Shown piece by piece: positions 16,251 through 24,618 of a stretch of DNA of 59,535 bases. Origin of the DNA: Phycisphaerae bacterium (GTDB lineage: Bacteria; Planctomycetota; Phycisphaerae; UBA1845); contig JAUIEW010000003.1 of the NCBI GenBank assembly GCA_030429365.1, positions 1-59,535 of the forward strand, given 5' to 3'. The position numbers and the translations under genes were made by a program. The notes below the pieces were generated by a model. That model was not told the DNA's origin, made no database searches, and saw only the letters and a program-made list of their open reading frames with translations. Position 1 is the first letter of the stretch, and every line of letters starts with the position of its first letter.

Positions 16251-16772
16251 TTATTGTTTGATTGTGAGAATATGGACAAAGGCAGTCTTTGACTCTAGCC
16301 AGTGAGACAGTGTATTCAAATCTGCATCACGATCTGAATACGATTCTCCGTAGATCACGATATTGTCGGCTAAGAAGCGTCGAGCCTCATTCACTTTGTT
16401 GTCCAGCATGTCCCAAATCACCGAACAATAGCGATTCGGATAGTGTTCAATAGAATCAACAAACTTCGCCCAATCGGCATAGAAGTCAGAATGCTCTGGA
16501 TTCAATAACCCCTTCAGTCCACCCTCTATTCTCTCGTCGACTCGCTTCCAAAGCTCGAATTGTTTCTTCGCACGCTCCACGGCTATAGGTTCTCCATGGA
16601 GTACCATATAGTTGCAATATTCTTGCAATGCACCCGCCATAGAATTGCTTACGACATCAAGAATTGCAGTATATAGCGAGCTCCTAAATACCTCCGGCAT
16701 TGTACTTACGGTGTCGAATGGCCTCCTTGTCTCCGACGCTGGCTGCACATCTCCATCCTTGATTTGATTCAT
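16251..16772 (-). CDS. Hypothetical protein, lower-GC region
   Basis: The 173-residue product is soluble, mainly helical and acidic, rich in Glu, Asp, Arg, Trp and Tyr. The ATG at 16772 is preceded by GAGGGG eight bases away, which beats the longer frame starting at 16808. A helical core (about residues 40-110) contains C-N-Y-M-V-L-H-G and A-K-K-Q-F-E-L-W-K-R patterns. I do not recognise a family. It faces the 15846 gene tail to tail with 24 bases between them. Confidence 0.55.
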   Translation of the reverse strand: MNQIKDGDVQPASETRRPFDTVSTMPEVFRSSLYTAILDVVSNSMAGALQEYCNYMVLHGEPIAVERAKKQFELWKRVDERIEGGLKGLLNPEHSDFYADWAKFVDSIEHYPNRYCSVIWDMLDNKVNEARRFLADNIVIYGESYSDRDADLNTLSHWLESKTAFVHILTIKQ

Positions 16773-16922
16773 CACGCATGCCCCTCTTAATCGAACCTTA
16801 TAATGCACCTACTTGCACTATAGCCTCATGCCGCTTGACTCTACAACTGCAAACTGACCGGGCACAAATTGATTCTGGGACTTTGCGCAGCAAGTGCAAG
16901 CAACGACCGAACGAACATCGGC

Positions 16923-17828
16923 CTACATCTTTATCATCTGCTTTATTGTTTTTTCGAGCAATTCATCGCCGCCGAATTTCATTCCCAGGTCTTTTAGCTT
17001 CTTGGTTTCGATCTGGTGCTTTGGGGTTTTTTGCAGGGGTTCGATTTGGCTTTGGCTTCCGGTCAGGCGTTTGGTGATCTCGGCTACCTTTTGTTCGGAG
17101 ATGTACATGTCGTAGCAGTTGTAGGATTGGCCGGCGGTGCCCTCGGCGCTTAGCAGAATGCCCACGGCTCGGGCGACGTCGTGGGCGTGGACTTCCTTAC
17201 CGCCTCGACTTGACGCGATGTTCTGCCCGTTGGCGACTTTCTGTACGAGGTTGTACCACTTGCTTTGCTCGGGCGGGGTGGCGAGTCCGTAGATGCCCGT
17301 CGGGCGCAGTGCGCAGATGTTGTAGTTGTGACCGAGCCCATAGCTGTGGACGAATTTTTCGAGCGCGGCTTTGTGCGCGCCGTAATGGCTGAGCGGCCAA
17401 AGCGGATGGGCTTCGTCGAGCGGGCGATCGTCGAGAATCACCTCATGCACCGCGCACGTCGAGATAAACACAAACCGCCCGACGCCGGCAGACCTTGCGG
17501 TTTCGATCAGTTGAATCGTACCGACGAGATTCTTCTGGCAGAACTCGACAAGATCGCCCTCGCCGCCGCGAAACCCACCACCAGGATGATGCAGCGCCGA
17601 ATGCACCACCGCATCCACGCCTTCAACCCCGTCAAAACCACCGACCAACGACCGGCACGCCTCGACGCTTCCGAGTTCGCCATCAATCCATTCGCAACCG
17701 TCCACCGTCACGCCTTCGCGCGAACTGGTCGGCCGACACCAGCATCGGCACGAATGCCCCTCGTCGATCAAATGGTTGACGATGTACCGCCCCAGAAATC
17801 CGCTTGCCCCGGTCACTGCAATTCGCAT
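16923..17828 (-). CDS. NAD-dependent epimerase/dehydratase (extended SDR)
   Basis: This 301-residue Rossmann enzyme has the N-terminal T-G-A-S-G-F-L-G nucleotide-binding motif (residues 6-13) and the catalytic Y-G-A-H-K (YxxxK) pair at about 148-152. The preceding F-I-S-T-C-A-V strand supplies the catalytic Ser/Thr. This matches extended SDRs that act on nucleotide sugars or related substrates. Substrate specificity cannot be read. The last 50 residues are Lys/Gln-rich and helical. The ATG at 17828 starts the motif directly. It is divergent to the M50 protease gene, with about 218 bases between start codons. Confidence 0.85.
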   Translation of the reverse strand: MRIAVTGASGFLGRYIVNHLIDEGHSCRCWCRPTSSREGVTVDGCEWIDGELGSVEACRSLVGGFDGVEGVDAVVHSALHHPGGGFRGGEGDLVEFCQKNLVGTIQLIETARSAGVGRFVFISTCAVHEVILDDRPLDEAHPLWPLSHYGAHKAALEKFVHSYGLGHNYNICALRPTGIYGLATPPEQSKWYNLVQKVANGQNIASSRGGKEVHAHDVARAVGILLSAEGTAGQSYNCYDMYISEQKVAEITKRLTGSQSQIEPLQKTPKHQIETKKLKDLGMKFGGDELLEKTIKQMIKM

Positions 17829-18046
17829 CAGATACCCTCAGATTATTCAGCCATGCTCGATTAATTCTCGCCGGATACGTCTATTTGTTGTCCGGATGCC
17901 GGCTGATCATAGCACCAAGCCGCTCATTCGTCCGCCACGCGCGTTGGCGCAACCGAGTTAACGTTGGCTGGAAATTCCCGTTGGCCTATACTCTCCTGCA
18001 TCGCCTGCCCCAAACGCACGCGATCCCCAAACAACGCGGAACCTTC

Positions 18047-19411
18047 ATGGACGAACCAACACAAGCAACCCAATCGCAAACCTGGACCGACGGGCAAGGC
18101 CGATCATGGCAGATCGATGCCGATCCGAGTGTCGTGGTCCTCTCGCGCGATAGCGGTGAGCGCGTCGAGATCCCGCAAGCCGACTGGCGACGGGCGATTT
18201 CATTTGCACCATCCGGAACGCGCGTGGTCATTCACTTCGACACAGGCATGCAGGAGATCGGTTTCCTGGTGCCGATGGATGAAGCGCGGTCGCTCTTCGC
18301 TGCGATGAAGCAGCCGACACCATTCGCTGCACCGGCAGCGGGCATACCACGCGAGGCAGTCGAACGCGCTTATCAAGCGCCGCGGGCGACGGGCAGTCCG
18401 CTATGGCCCAAGATGACCGCGATGCCCATCGTCGCGATCAGCCTGGCCACCATTGCGTTCATACCGCTGGCTGGATTCCTCTTCGGCGCGGTGGCGATCG
18501 GGTTGGCGATTCGCATCCGTCAGACGTCGCAGAACAATGCCGCCCACCTGCACATGCGCACGATCGCCACGATCAGCCTGTACATCGCAATTGCGGGCCT
18601 GCTGATTTCAACGGTCGCAACATACGCCATGTTCAACCGCGGGCCCGACACACACACGATTGATCCCGAGATGTTTCGCGATCTGGAGTGGAGCACCGGG
18701 GCGATCATCGCGGCGATCGTGATGATCATCATGGCTTTATGCTTTCACGAAGCCGCCCACGCGATCACGGCATGGTGGTGTGGAGATGGGTATGCCAAAT
18801 CGCTCGGGCGCGTCACGCTGAATCCGCTGTCGCACATCGACCCGTTCGGCACGATTCTGCTGCCGATCTTTCTGGCATCGATGGGAAGTCCGGTGTTCGG
18901 TTATGCTAGGCCCGTCCCGGTGCAACTGGGCAACGTTCCCAATTATCGCCGATCGCAGATCCTGGTGTCAGCCGCGGGACCGTTTTCGAACATCCTGCAA
19001 GCGGCGTGCTGCCTCGCATTGATCACGTTGATCAGCGCCGTGTTGTCGCTCATTCCGGATGTCGAGGTGTTTCACCTTTGCGACCTGCAACCGTTTGTCG
19101 AGATACGCGGGATCGCCGGCGCGAAGGTCATCGGTGCAGCGGCTTTGATGCTCAAGCTCGGCTTTGCGATTAACCTGCTGCTTGCGTTCTTCAACATGAT
19201 CCCCCTCCCCCCGCTCGATGGTTCATGGATCGCAGAGCAGATGCTTCCTGGTTCGATGGGCCGGTTCTACGCGACGATCCGGCCTTTCGGGATGTTCATT
19301 TTTCTGGCGATGATCTACTGGGCACCGGAAATCATCGGGTACTTTTTGGCGCCGGCGATTCAGATCATCATCTGGGCCCGGGAGTTGATCTATGCGGTTT
19401 CCGGTTTCTAG
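18047..19411 (+). CDS. Site-2-type (M50) membrane metalloprotease
   Basis: This 454-residue membrane protein carries the M50 zinc motif H234-E-A-A-H238 in a membrane helix, and the second motif N-M-I-P-L-P-P-L-D391-G, which supplies the third metal ligand. Such proteases cut proteins within or near the membrane. About 80 soluble residues precede the membrane part (a small beta domain with W-Q-I-D and R-V-V-I-H-F-D-T patterns), followed by an extra helix pair near 125-190. A longer frame to 17804 has poor sequence; the ATG at 18047 has GCGGA six bases ahead. Confidence 0.85.
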   Translation: MDEPTQATQSQTWTDGQGRSWQIDADPSVVVLSRDSGERVEIPQADWRRAISFAPSGTRVVIHFDTGMQEIGFLVPMDEARSLFAAMKQPTPFAAPAAGIPREAVERAYQAPRATGSPLWPKMTAMPIVAISLATIAFIPLAGFLFGAVAIGLAIRIRQTSQNNAAHLHMRTIATISLYIAIAGLLISTVATYAMFNRGPDTHTIDPEMFRDLEWSTGAIIAAIVMIIMALCFHEAAHAITAWWCGDGYAKSLGRVTLNPLSHIDPFGTILLPIFLASMGSPVFGYARPVPVQLGNVPNYRRSQILVSAAGPFSNILQAACCLALITLISAVLSLIPDVEVFHLCDLQPFVEIRGIAGAKVIGAAALMLKLGFAINLLLAFFNMIPLPPLDGSWIAEQMLPGSMGRFYATIRPFGMFIFLAMIYWAPEIIGYFLAPAIQIIIWARELIYAVSGF

Positions 19412-19471
19412 GGGACAATATCCAGCCGTACTTTGGCAACGTGGTGCAAGGTATAATCGGGGTGGGGGCCT

Positions 19472-20710
19472 ATGAACGATTTGAAATCAACATTGATCCG
19501 TTGCTTGTTTATCGCGGCGATGGCCATCGTTGCCGGCTGTCAGGAACCACCGCCGGTTTGCACGACCGATTGCGACAATTCCGAAGTCGAGCCGAACAAC
19601 ACGTTTGCCGTCGCGACGTCCGCCCGCGTCATCGAGACGACCCAGAAGATCGTCGGCACGATCGATCAGCGCGGCGATATCGATGTGTATGATCTCGGGC
19701 CGATGAAGGTAGGCGACACCGTCAGTGTTCGAATTGGCGTGTTGAGCGGTACGCTCCAGCCGGCATTCGCTCTTTACAACCAGTCCAACGAACTCATTAA
19801 CGAAGACACGCTGACGAGCCTGCGGTCTCGAACGGCTTCACCGAAGATCGACCACGTCGTGCGGGCCGACTCCGATCCGTTCTATCTGGCGATGTCGCAC
19901 AATGTCGCTGGGTTCACCTCGGGACAATACGAACTCAACATCACCGTCGAGCGCGCTGCCGCAAACCCCGAACCCGCTCAACAAGTGATCTACCTGAACT
20001 TCAGCGGCGGCGAAATTGACGATCCGGTGTTTGGCCGATTCGAGGTAGGACCGTTTGATGCTGGCGACATCGATCCGATCTATGAAGGCCAAACCAACTT
20101 CATGATCCAGGCAATTCGCGAAACGGTCGAGCAGAATTACACCCGCTTCGACGCGGTCATTCTCGACAGCATCAACGACGGCCCGCTGCCATCTGGGAAC
20201 GTGAGCGAAATCCTCTTTGGCGGGTTCAACGATTTGGCGTTCGGTGCGGCACAGGACGTCGATCTCTACAACGAGAACCCGACTGACAAAGCCATCATCT
20301 TTATCGAATCGTTTGAGACGTTTCTGTTCGAGCAACCGCCATCGCCAGCGGGCATGTCGGTGGCGATCGGAAACGTCGCAGCGCACGAAGCCGGCCACCT
20401 GCTCGGACTGCACCACGTCCGCGACGCCGACGCCATCATGGACGAAGCCTCGCCAACGTTCACGCTATTAGCCGACCAGGAATTCATCACCGCGCCGCTT
20501 TCTACTTCGATCTTCCCGCTGGGCAATCAGGACTCTGCCGCTCTTCTCGAAGTGATCATCGGGTTGAACCCCAATCCGGTGGCGAAGCGATTGAGATTCA
20601 GCGTCGAAGCACCAACGCTGGGACCAGCCGCCACCCGGTCGAAGTGCTTGAATTGCGTTCGAAGAGAAGCCTTGGTCAACTCGATCGACAAGAGCGAAGA
20701 CGGGCAATAG
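19472..20710 (+). CDS. Matrixin-like zinc metalloprotease lipoprotein with PPC-type domain
   Basis: The 412-residue protein starts with a lipoprotein signal (A-I-V-A-G-C, Cys about residue 23). A pre-peptidase-like region (about 35-160) contains E-V-E-P-N-N-T-F-A and G-T-I-D-Q-R-G-D-I-D, the usual opening of PPC domains. The C-terminal half holds the metzincin zinc site H305-E-A-G-H309-L-L-G-L-H-H315 with a Met at I-M-D-E (323). It probably degrades proteins outside the cytoplasm. The ribosome site is G-rich (GGTGGGGG). It is convergent with the permease gene, 12 bases apart. Confidence 0.85.
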   Translation: MNDLKSTLIRCLFIAAMAIVAGCQEPPPVCTTDCDNSEVEPNNTFAVATSARVIETTQKIVGTIDQRGDIDVYDLGPMKVGDTVSVRIGVLSGTLQPAFALYNQSNELINEDTLTSLRSRTASPKIDHVVRADSDPFYLAMSHNVAGFTSGQYELNITVERAAANPEPAQQVIYLNFSGGEIDDPVFGRFEVGPFDAGDIDPIYEGQTNFMIQAIRETVEQNYTRFDAVILDSINDGPLPSGNVSEILFGGFNDLAFGAAQDVDLYNENPTDKAIIFIESFETFLFEQPPSPAGMSVAIGNVAAHEAGHLLGLHHVRDADAIMDEASPTFTLLADQEFITAPLSTSIFPLGNQDSAALLEVIIGLNPNPVAKRLRFSVEAPTLGPAATRSKCLNCVRREALVNSIDKSEDGQ

Positions 20711-20722
20711 CGAGATCGTCGG

Positions 20723-21403
20723 CTACATCGTCAGCCAGAAGCAACCAATGGCGATGGCGGCTACGCCGCTTCCGTAGAAGAGATACTTGGTCGCATGCTG
20801 ACCGGAACCGTTGAGGCGGCCGGCTAGCCTGCCTACGGTCCAGGTGAAGATCGACATCCCGCCGATGGAACCCAAACCAAACGCGAAAACGTAGAGGACC
20901 GCGGACAGGCGCGACGGCAGCATCAGCGCCGGCAGCACGCCCATCAGGTGCGAGGTGCCCGCGAAGCCGTGGAGCATGCCGATGCCGAGGGCGCGGTGTT
21001 CGTGGGTGTGCTTTGCATGCTCGTGATGTTCCATGCCCTCTTCGTGGACGTGGATGTGCGCGTGGGGGACGCCGTCATGTTCGTGCACGTGGCTGTGGAC
21101 TTTGACCGACATGGCTTTGCGAATTGCCCACAATCCGATCCCGATCAGCACAATGCCGACGATCCGCTCGCTCCACGACGATAGCCAGTCCAAAGGCAGC
21201 GCATCGCGCAGCAGGATCGCCGCGATCGCCAGGATCCAAACGCCGCTGGAGTGGCCAATCCCCCAGAATAAACCGGCTTTTATGGGCTTTTCCTTGTGGT
21301 CGATCGCCAAAGGGGCGACGGCTGCGAGGTGGTCCGGGCCGGCGAAGACGTGGGCAACGCCAGCCGCCAAACCGCTTACGATGGCTATCAGGGTGGTGGT
21401 CAT
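20723..21403 (-). CDS. NicO/UreH-like nickel/cobalt-type permease
   Basis: This 226-residue membrane protein has six or so hydrophobic helices and two related half-motifs, H-V-F-A-G-P-D-H-L in the first helix and H-G-F-A-G-T-S-H-L in a later helix. This internal repeat is typical of NicO/UreH-type permeases. Between them lies a cytoplasmic or periplasmic loop with about 14 His residues mixed with Glu (HSHVHEHDG, HIHVHEEGMEHHEHAKHTHEH), probably a metal-binding loop. The substrate (Ni, Co or another metal) cannot be told. The ATG at 21403 is preferred over the longer frame at 21442. Confidence 0.75.
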   Translation of the reverse strand: MTTTLIAIVSGLAAGVAHVFAGPDHLAAVAPLAIDHKEKPIKAGLFWGIGHSSGVWILAIAAILLRDALPLDWLSSWSERIVGIVLIGIGLWAIRKAMSVKVHSHVHEHDGVPHAHIHVHEEGMEHHEHAKHTHEHRALGIGMLHGFAGTSHLMGVLPALMLPSRLSAVLYVFAFGLGSIGGMSIFTWTVGRLAGRLNGSGQHATKYLFYGSGVAAIAIGCFWLTM

Positions 21404-21542
21404 TTGATCTTCAGATCTTCTATCGTGCAATATTTCATGCAATTCTCGTGCCAGACGCAGTGCGTCGGGCGTTTGATCGTCGGTGGATTGTAGCAGCGTG
21501 GGGGCGGGCGTACAGGTGGGCGGGTGATGGATCGGAACGAGC

Positions 21543-21617
21543 GTAGGGTCCGCTGTGCGGACCGCGGGTTTGTACGCTGCTTGCTATCTATTGATTGGTC
21601 CGCACAGCGGACCCTAC
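21543..21617. repeat. Palindromic repeat C2, two facing arms
   Basis: Left arm 21543-21563 and right arm 21597-21617 are perfect inverted copies, each identical to C1. The element lies between the permease and kinase genes. The right arm lies inside the 3' end of the kinase reading frame, where it encodes V-G-S-A-V-R-T before N-Q-stop. Confidence 0.9.
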
Positions 21618-22292
21618 CGGAATCGCATTCAATTGATCGGTGATCAGCGCGCGGATGCGTTGCTGGGTTTGTTCGATGTTTTCCGACGGAATGATGGTCA
21701 TGCCAAGATCAGCCCGCTGGACGTCGAGATAGGCCTTTGCTTTGGTCTCGAAATAATCCATCTCGTGTTCGGGCTTGCGGTGCTCGGCTTCGGCTGGATC
21801 TGTGGCTAACAAGAACGCAACGTCGGGTTTCGGCACGAGGTGAACGAGCAAACGCGCATACCACCCTGTCGGGTTGGCCAGGCACACGAGCTTATCGAAA
21901 ATGTACCGGTCGCAAAGCACGACGTCATAACCGCAAACCCGCTGCCTCATCAGCACGCACGAACACAAAAAGCAGTCAATCGGATAGACAAGAAATCGGC
22001 GAAGTCGAACACCGAGCGTGTTGCGATCTTCGTCAAACGAACGACCGCCGGGATACGTTCGAATTCGGCTGGCCGGTTCGTTCGTTGAATTGGTTGTGGT
22101 GGCTTTGGGGGCAGCCGTGCGCTTGCGGGCGGCGCGACGCTCCTTGAACTGCGCGTACATCCCCGTCAGCGAGCAGTACAGCGTGACCAGCACCTTCACC
22201 TTAAGCCCACGTTGGCCAAGGAACGATGCAGTCCGCGCGATCTGCGTGGACTTTCCCGACCCGTCGATGCCAGAGTACGTCACAATCAGCAT
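21588..22292 (-). CDS. Thymidylate-kinase-like P-loop kinase with repeat-encoded C-terminus
   Basis: This 234-residue protein has an early P-loop (G-I-D-G-S-G-K-S-T, residues 8-16), then regions that resemble the thymidylate-kinase fold: C-D-R-Y-I-F-D-K-L, near the middle, and a lid-like segment. It is more divergent than ordinary dTMP kinase (long basic insertion, residues 45-95), so nucleotide specificity is uncertain. Its ATG overlaps the upstream methyltransferase stop by seven bases. The final nine or so residues (V-G-S-A-V-R-T-N-Q) come from palindromic repeat C2. It probably belongs to the polysaccharide cluster. Confidence 0.65.
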   Translation of the reverse strand: MLIVTYSGIDGSGKSTQIARTASFLGQRGLKVKVLVTLYCSLTGMYAQFKERRAARKRTAAPKATTTNSTNEPASRIRTYPGGRSFDEDRNTLGVRLRRFLVYPIDCFLCSCVLMRQRVCGYDVVLCDRYIFDKLVCLANPTGWYARLLVHLVPKPDVAFLLATDPAEAEHRKPEHEMDYFETKAKAYLDVQRADLGMTIIPSENIEQTQQRIRALITDQLNAIPVGSAVRTNQ

Positions 22293-23122
22293 GATGATTT
22301 CGGCTTTCTGGCTTGGACCAGGAGCGTTTTGCTCAGGTATCGAACCGGTGAATTCGCTTCCAACAGATGAAGCCCCTTCCCAACCGGCGGAAGAAACCGC
22401 GACAGCGTGCACGTTCCATCAAGGCCAACGCCCTGCATGCGCACGTCATTCCAATCGGTAAATAGCCGGCTCGCTTCCGGCGGTGACACAAACGTGTGCG
22501 GATGGGTGTCGCGGCGCGAACGAAACGCGCTCACGAGCATCTGGCAGGTGATTCCGCGCAGAACGTTTCGCATTTCAATGATCAGTTGCCCTCCGGGTCG
22601 CAACACGCGGCGCATCTCCGCGATGATCGCCGGCCAAGTTGACTTCGGAAGCAAATGCGTCAAACGCAGACACGTAAATATATCAACGCTGTTATCCGGT
22701 AGCGGCAACTTGTAAGCATCGCCCATCGACAGGATCAGATCCGCGCCGGATTTCTGCGACTCATCGGCGCACACACCCAGCATGCCAGCCGCAATATCAA
22801 TCCCGATCATCCGATGGGCGTAACCGCGTTGTCTTAAGTGCAAAAGAAACTTACCCGTCCCGACCGGCATGTCCACGTGAACCGAGTCGCGATGGGTTTT
22901 GTCCAAGATCGATTCGAGCGTGCGATATGAATTCGCGAAGTAGTAGCGCGTCGCACGGTTGACGGCCCGATCAACATCGTAATGCTTGGCTTTGTCGTCG
23001 TAGGTCTTGACGAGTCGATGCTTCAAATCGTCCAGCGACCGATCACCGGGAAGATCCGGAATCGCATCGTGGGCGTTTGGTTCAATCTGAGTTGACGGTT
23101 GATCTTCGATTAGCGTCGGCAC
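22286..23122 (-). CDS. Class I SAM-dependent methyltransferase
   Basis: This 278-residue enzyme has the SAM-binding motif I (V-D-M-P-V-G-T-G-K-F, about residues 82-91). It also has an acidic ribose-contact region (I-G-I-D-I-A), motif IV-like F-T-C-L-R-L-T-H-L-L, and the post-motif R-R-V-L-R-P-G-G-Q-L. An alpha-helical 60-residue N-terminus precedes the fold. It starts with GTG at 23122, with AAAGGA about nine bases upstream. Its stop overlaps the kinase start. The target is unknown; a sugar or lipid in surface polysaccharide assembly is plausible from context. Confidence 0.8.
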   Translation of the reverse strand: MPTLIEDQPSTQIEPNAHDAIPDLPGDRSLDDLKHRLVKTYDDKAKHYDVDRAVNRATRYYFANSYRTLESILDKTHRDSVHVDMPVGTGKFLLHLRQRGYAHRMIGIDIAAGMLGVCADESQKSGADLILSMGDAYKLPLPDNSVDIFTCLRLTHLLPKSTWPAIIAEMRRVLRPGGQLIIEMRNVLRGITCQMLVSAFRSRRDTHPHTFVSPPEASRLFTDWNDVRMQGVGLDGTCTLSRFLPPVGKGLHLLEANSPVRYLSKTLLVQARKPKSSC

Positions 23123-23257
23123 GGGTCTGATTCCTTTCAGATCGGCGGGCCACCGTGTTGCTGCGGAATGATCATGGTTCCGCGAACCGGGCGCATTGCC
23201 CCGAGGTATATCGGAACAATCGAGTCAGCCCCCCACTTTTGACGCGGACAATGCGGA

Positions 23258-24349
23258 TCAAGCCGACGAAACCACCATCCCAATCGGATGACGGCGGGTC
23301 AGCAGGCGATCGAGGGCTTTGCGGCAGTACACGCGGTCGATGGGCCGGGCTTTGTTGCAGCGGCTGGCGAGGTATTGCAGGCAGGTCATGGTCGCGAGAA
23401 TGTCGATGCCGTATTGCGTGTACGAGTCGACGCCATCCGGGAAACGCGCCCGCGCAAATGCCTGCCAAACGGCGTCGGCTGCATCGCGTCGCGGGTCCAT
23501 CCACAGGTTGGCTGCGAACACCGCCACATCGCACAACGACCAACTCACACGGGGAGCCGTCCACCAATCAATCACCGAAAACGACGCACCATCGATCAGC
23601 ACGTTATCCGGTTTGAAGTCGCCGTGAACGAAGCCAGCCGGCACACCGGATTCGAAATAGGCGACAGCCCGCGAAATGTCATAACGATCCGACCACTGCC
23701 GTGCGGCTTTGCAACCGGATAAACTCAACTGATATGCCGATTCGGAAGCGAGTGCGATGCGCGATTCGATCAGACGATCGGCACGGACATGAAGGTCGCC
23801 CTCGGGCGTGCGATACACTTCGCTCCCTAGCAGCGTGCCCAGCTCGGTCACGTCGACATCGCCGATTTGACTGTATTCGTAGTGCCAACGGGCCACTGAC
23901 TCGATGGCAGCCGGCAGATCTTTCGCGTCCTGATTGAGCAGTTGCCCAACCGGTACGCCTTCGACACCTTCGATCAGAAGTGCGTTCTCGTCACGCCAAT
24001 AGTCAATCAGTTTGGGCACCGAACGCGCTAGTTGCGGATAGTGCTCCGACCACCAGTGCATGTGGCGAATCGATTGCTCGAGCGCGCGGGGGTCTGCGTC
24101 GGGACACCACTTGATCCAAAACGCTGTCGAGCGCGCATCGCTTCCGACCACGCCGCGAACCATGTATCCACCGGCGCCTGAGCGCACGCGCCTGTCGAGC
24201 ACGAGTTCGGCGCTGGGGTCACCGCCCGGCCAATACACATCGCGCTTGGATTCAAGTCGCGCCATCCAGCGGCGGCGCTGCACTTGTTTCAAGAGCGCTG
24301 TCGCGCGAACGTCGCGGGCCAACCTCAATGTCGATTGCAGTAATTCCAC
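23258..24349 (-). CDS. APH-family phosphotransferase-like kinase
   Basis: This 363-residue protein is a protein-kinase-fold small-molecule kinase. It has the Brenner motif H242-G-D244-F-K-P-D-N249 and the Mg-binding I-D261-W-W motif. The N-terminal lobe is basic and has a W-I-K-W stretch that could hold the ATP-binding Lys. Related enzymes phosphorylate sugars or other small molecules; substrate is not readable. It starts with GTG at 24349 and is divergent from the tandem ligase genes, sharing an intergenic region of about 270 bases. It is likely part of the polysaccharide cluster. Confidence 0.75.
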   Translation of the reverse strand: MELLQSTLRLARDVRATALLKQVQRRRWMARLESKRDVYWPGGDPSAELVLDRRVRSGAGGYMVRGVVGSDARSTAFWIKWCPDADPRALEQSIRHMHWWSEHYPQLARSVPKLIDYWRDENALLIEGVEGVPVGQLLNQDAKDLPAAIESVARWHYEYSQIGDVDVTELGTLLGSEVYRTPEGDLHVRADRLIESRIALASESAYQLSLSGCKAARQWSDRYDISRAVAYFESGVPAGFVHGDFKPDNVLIDGASFSVIDWWTAPRVSWSLCDVAVFAANLWMDPRRDAADAVWQAFARARFPDGVDSYTQYGIDILATMTCLQYLASRCNKARPIDRVYCRKALDRLLTRRHPIGMVVSSA

Positions 24350-24618
24350 GTATCCGAATTATCGGACACTGCGCATTTGAAATGAAATCGGAATCAGCAT
24401 GCTTCTCTCCTATACCGGCCTGATTCGAGCAACGCATCAGGGTCCGAAAAAAACATCGGCTACCAACCCCGGAAACCGCATATTTTCGGGCTCAAAATCA
24501 ATGTCCGAAAACCCGTTTTTGCAATGGGCGATAACTTATTGACCCACGCCACGCTGCCGAACTCAACAACAACGTCTACCTGTTTGCGGACGTCATTGAT
24601 CGGGGAGTTCGGTTTCGC

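Noticed and set aside
19452..19457. Perfect TATAAT ahead of the metalloprotease lipoprotein
   Set aside because: It lies only 15 bases before the ATG and has no -35 box at a useful distance, so a transcript from it would lack the ribosome site.
21588..22292. Plain dTMP kinase (tmk) call
   Set aside because: The P-loop and D-R-Y segment fit, but a long basic insertion and the repeat-derived C-terminus make ordinary dTMP kinase doubtful, so no gene symbol was given.
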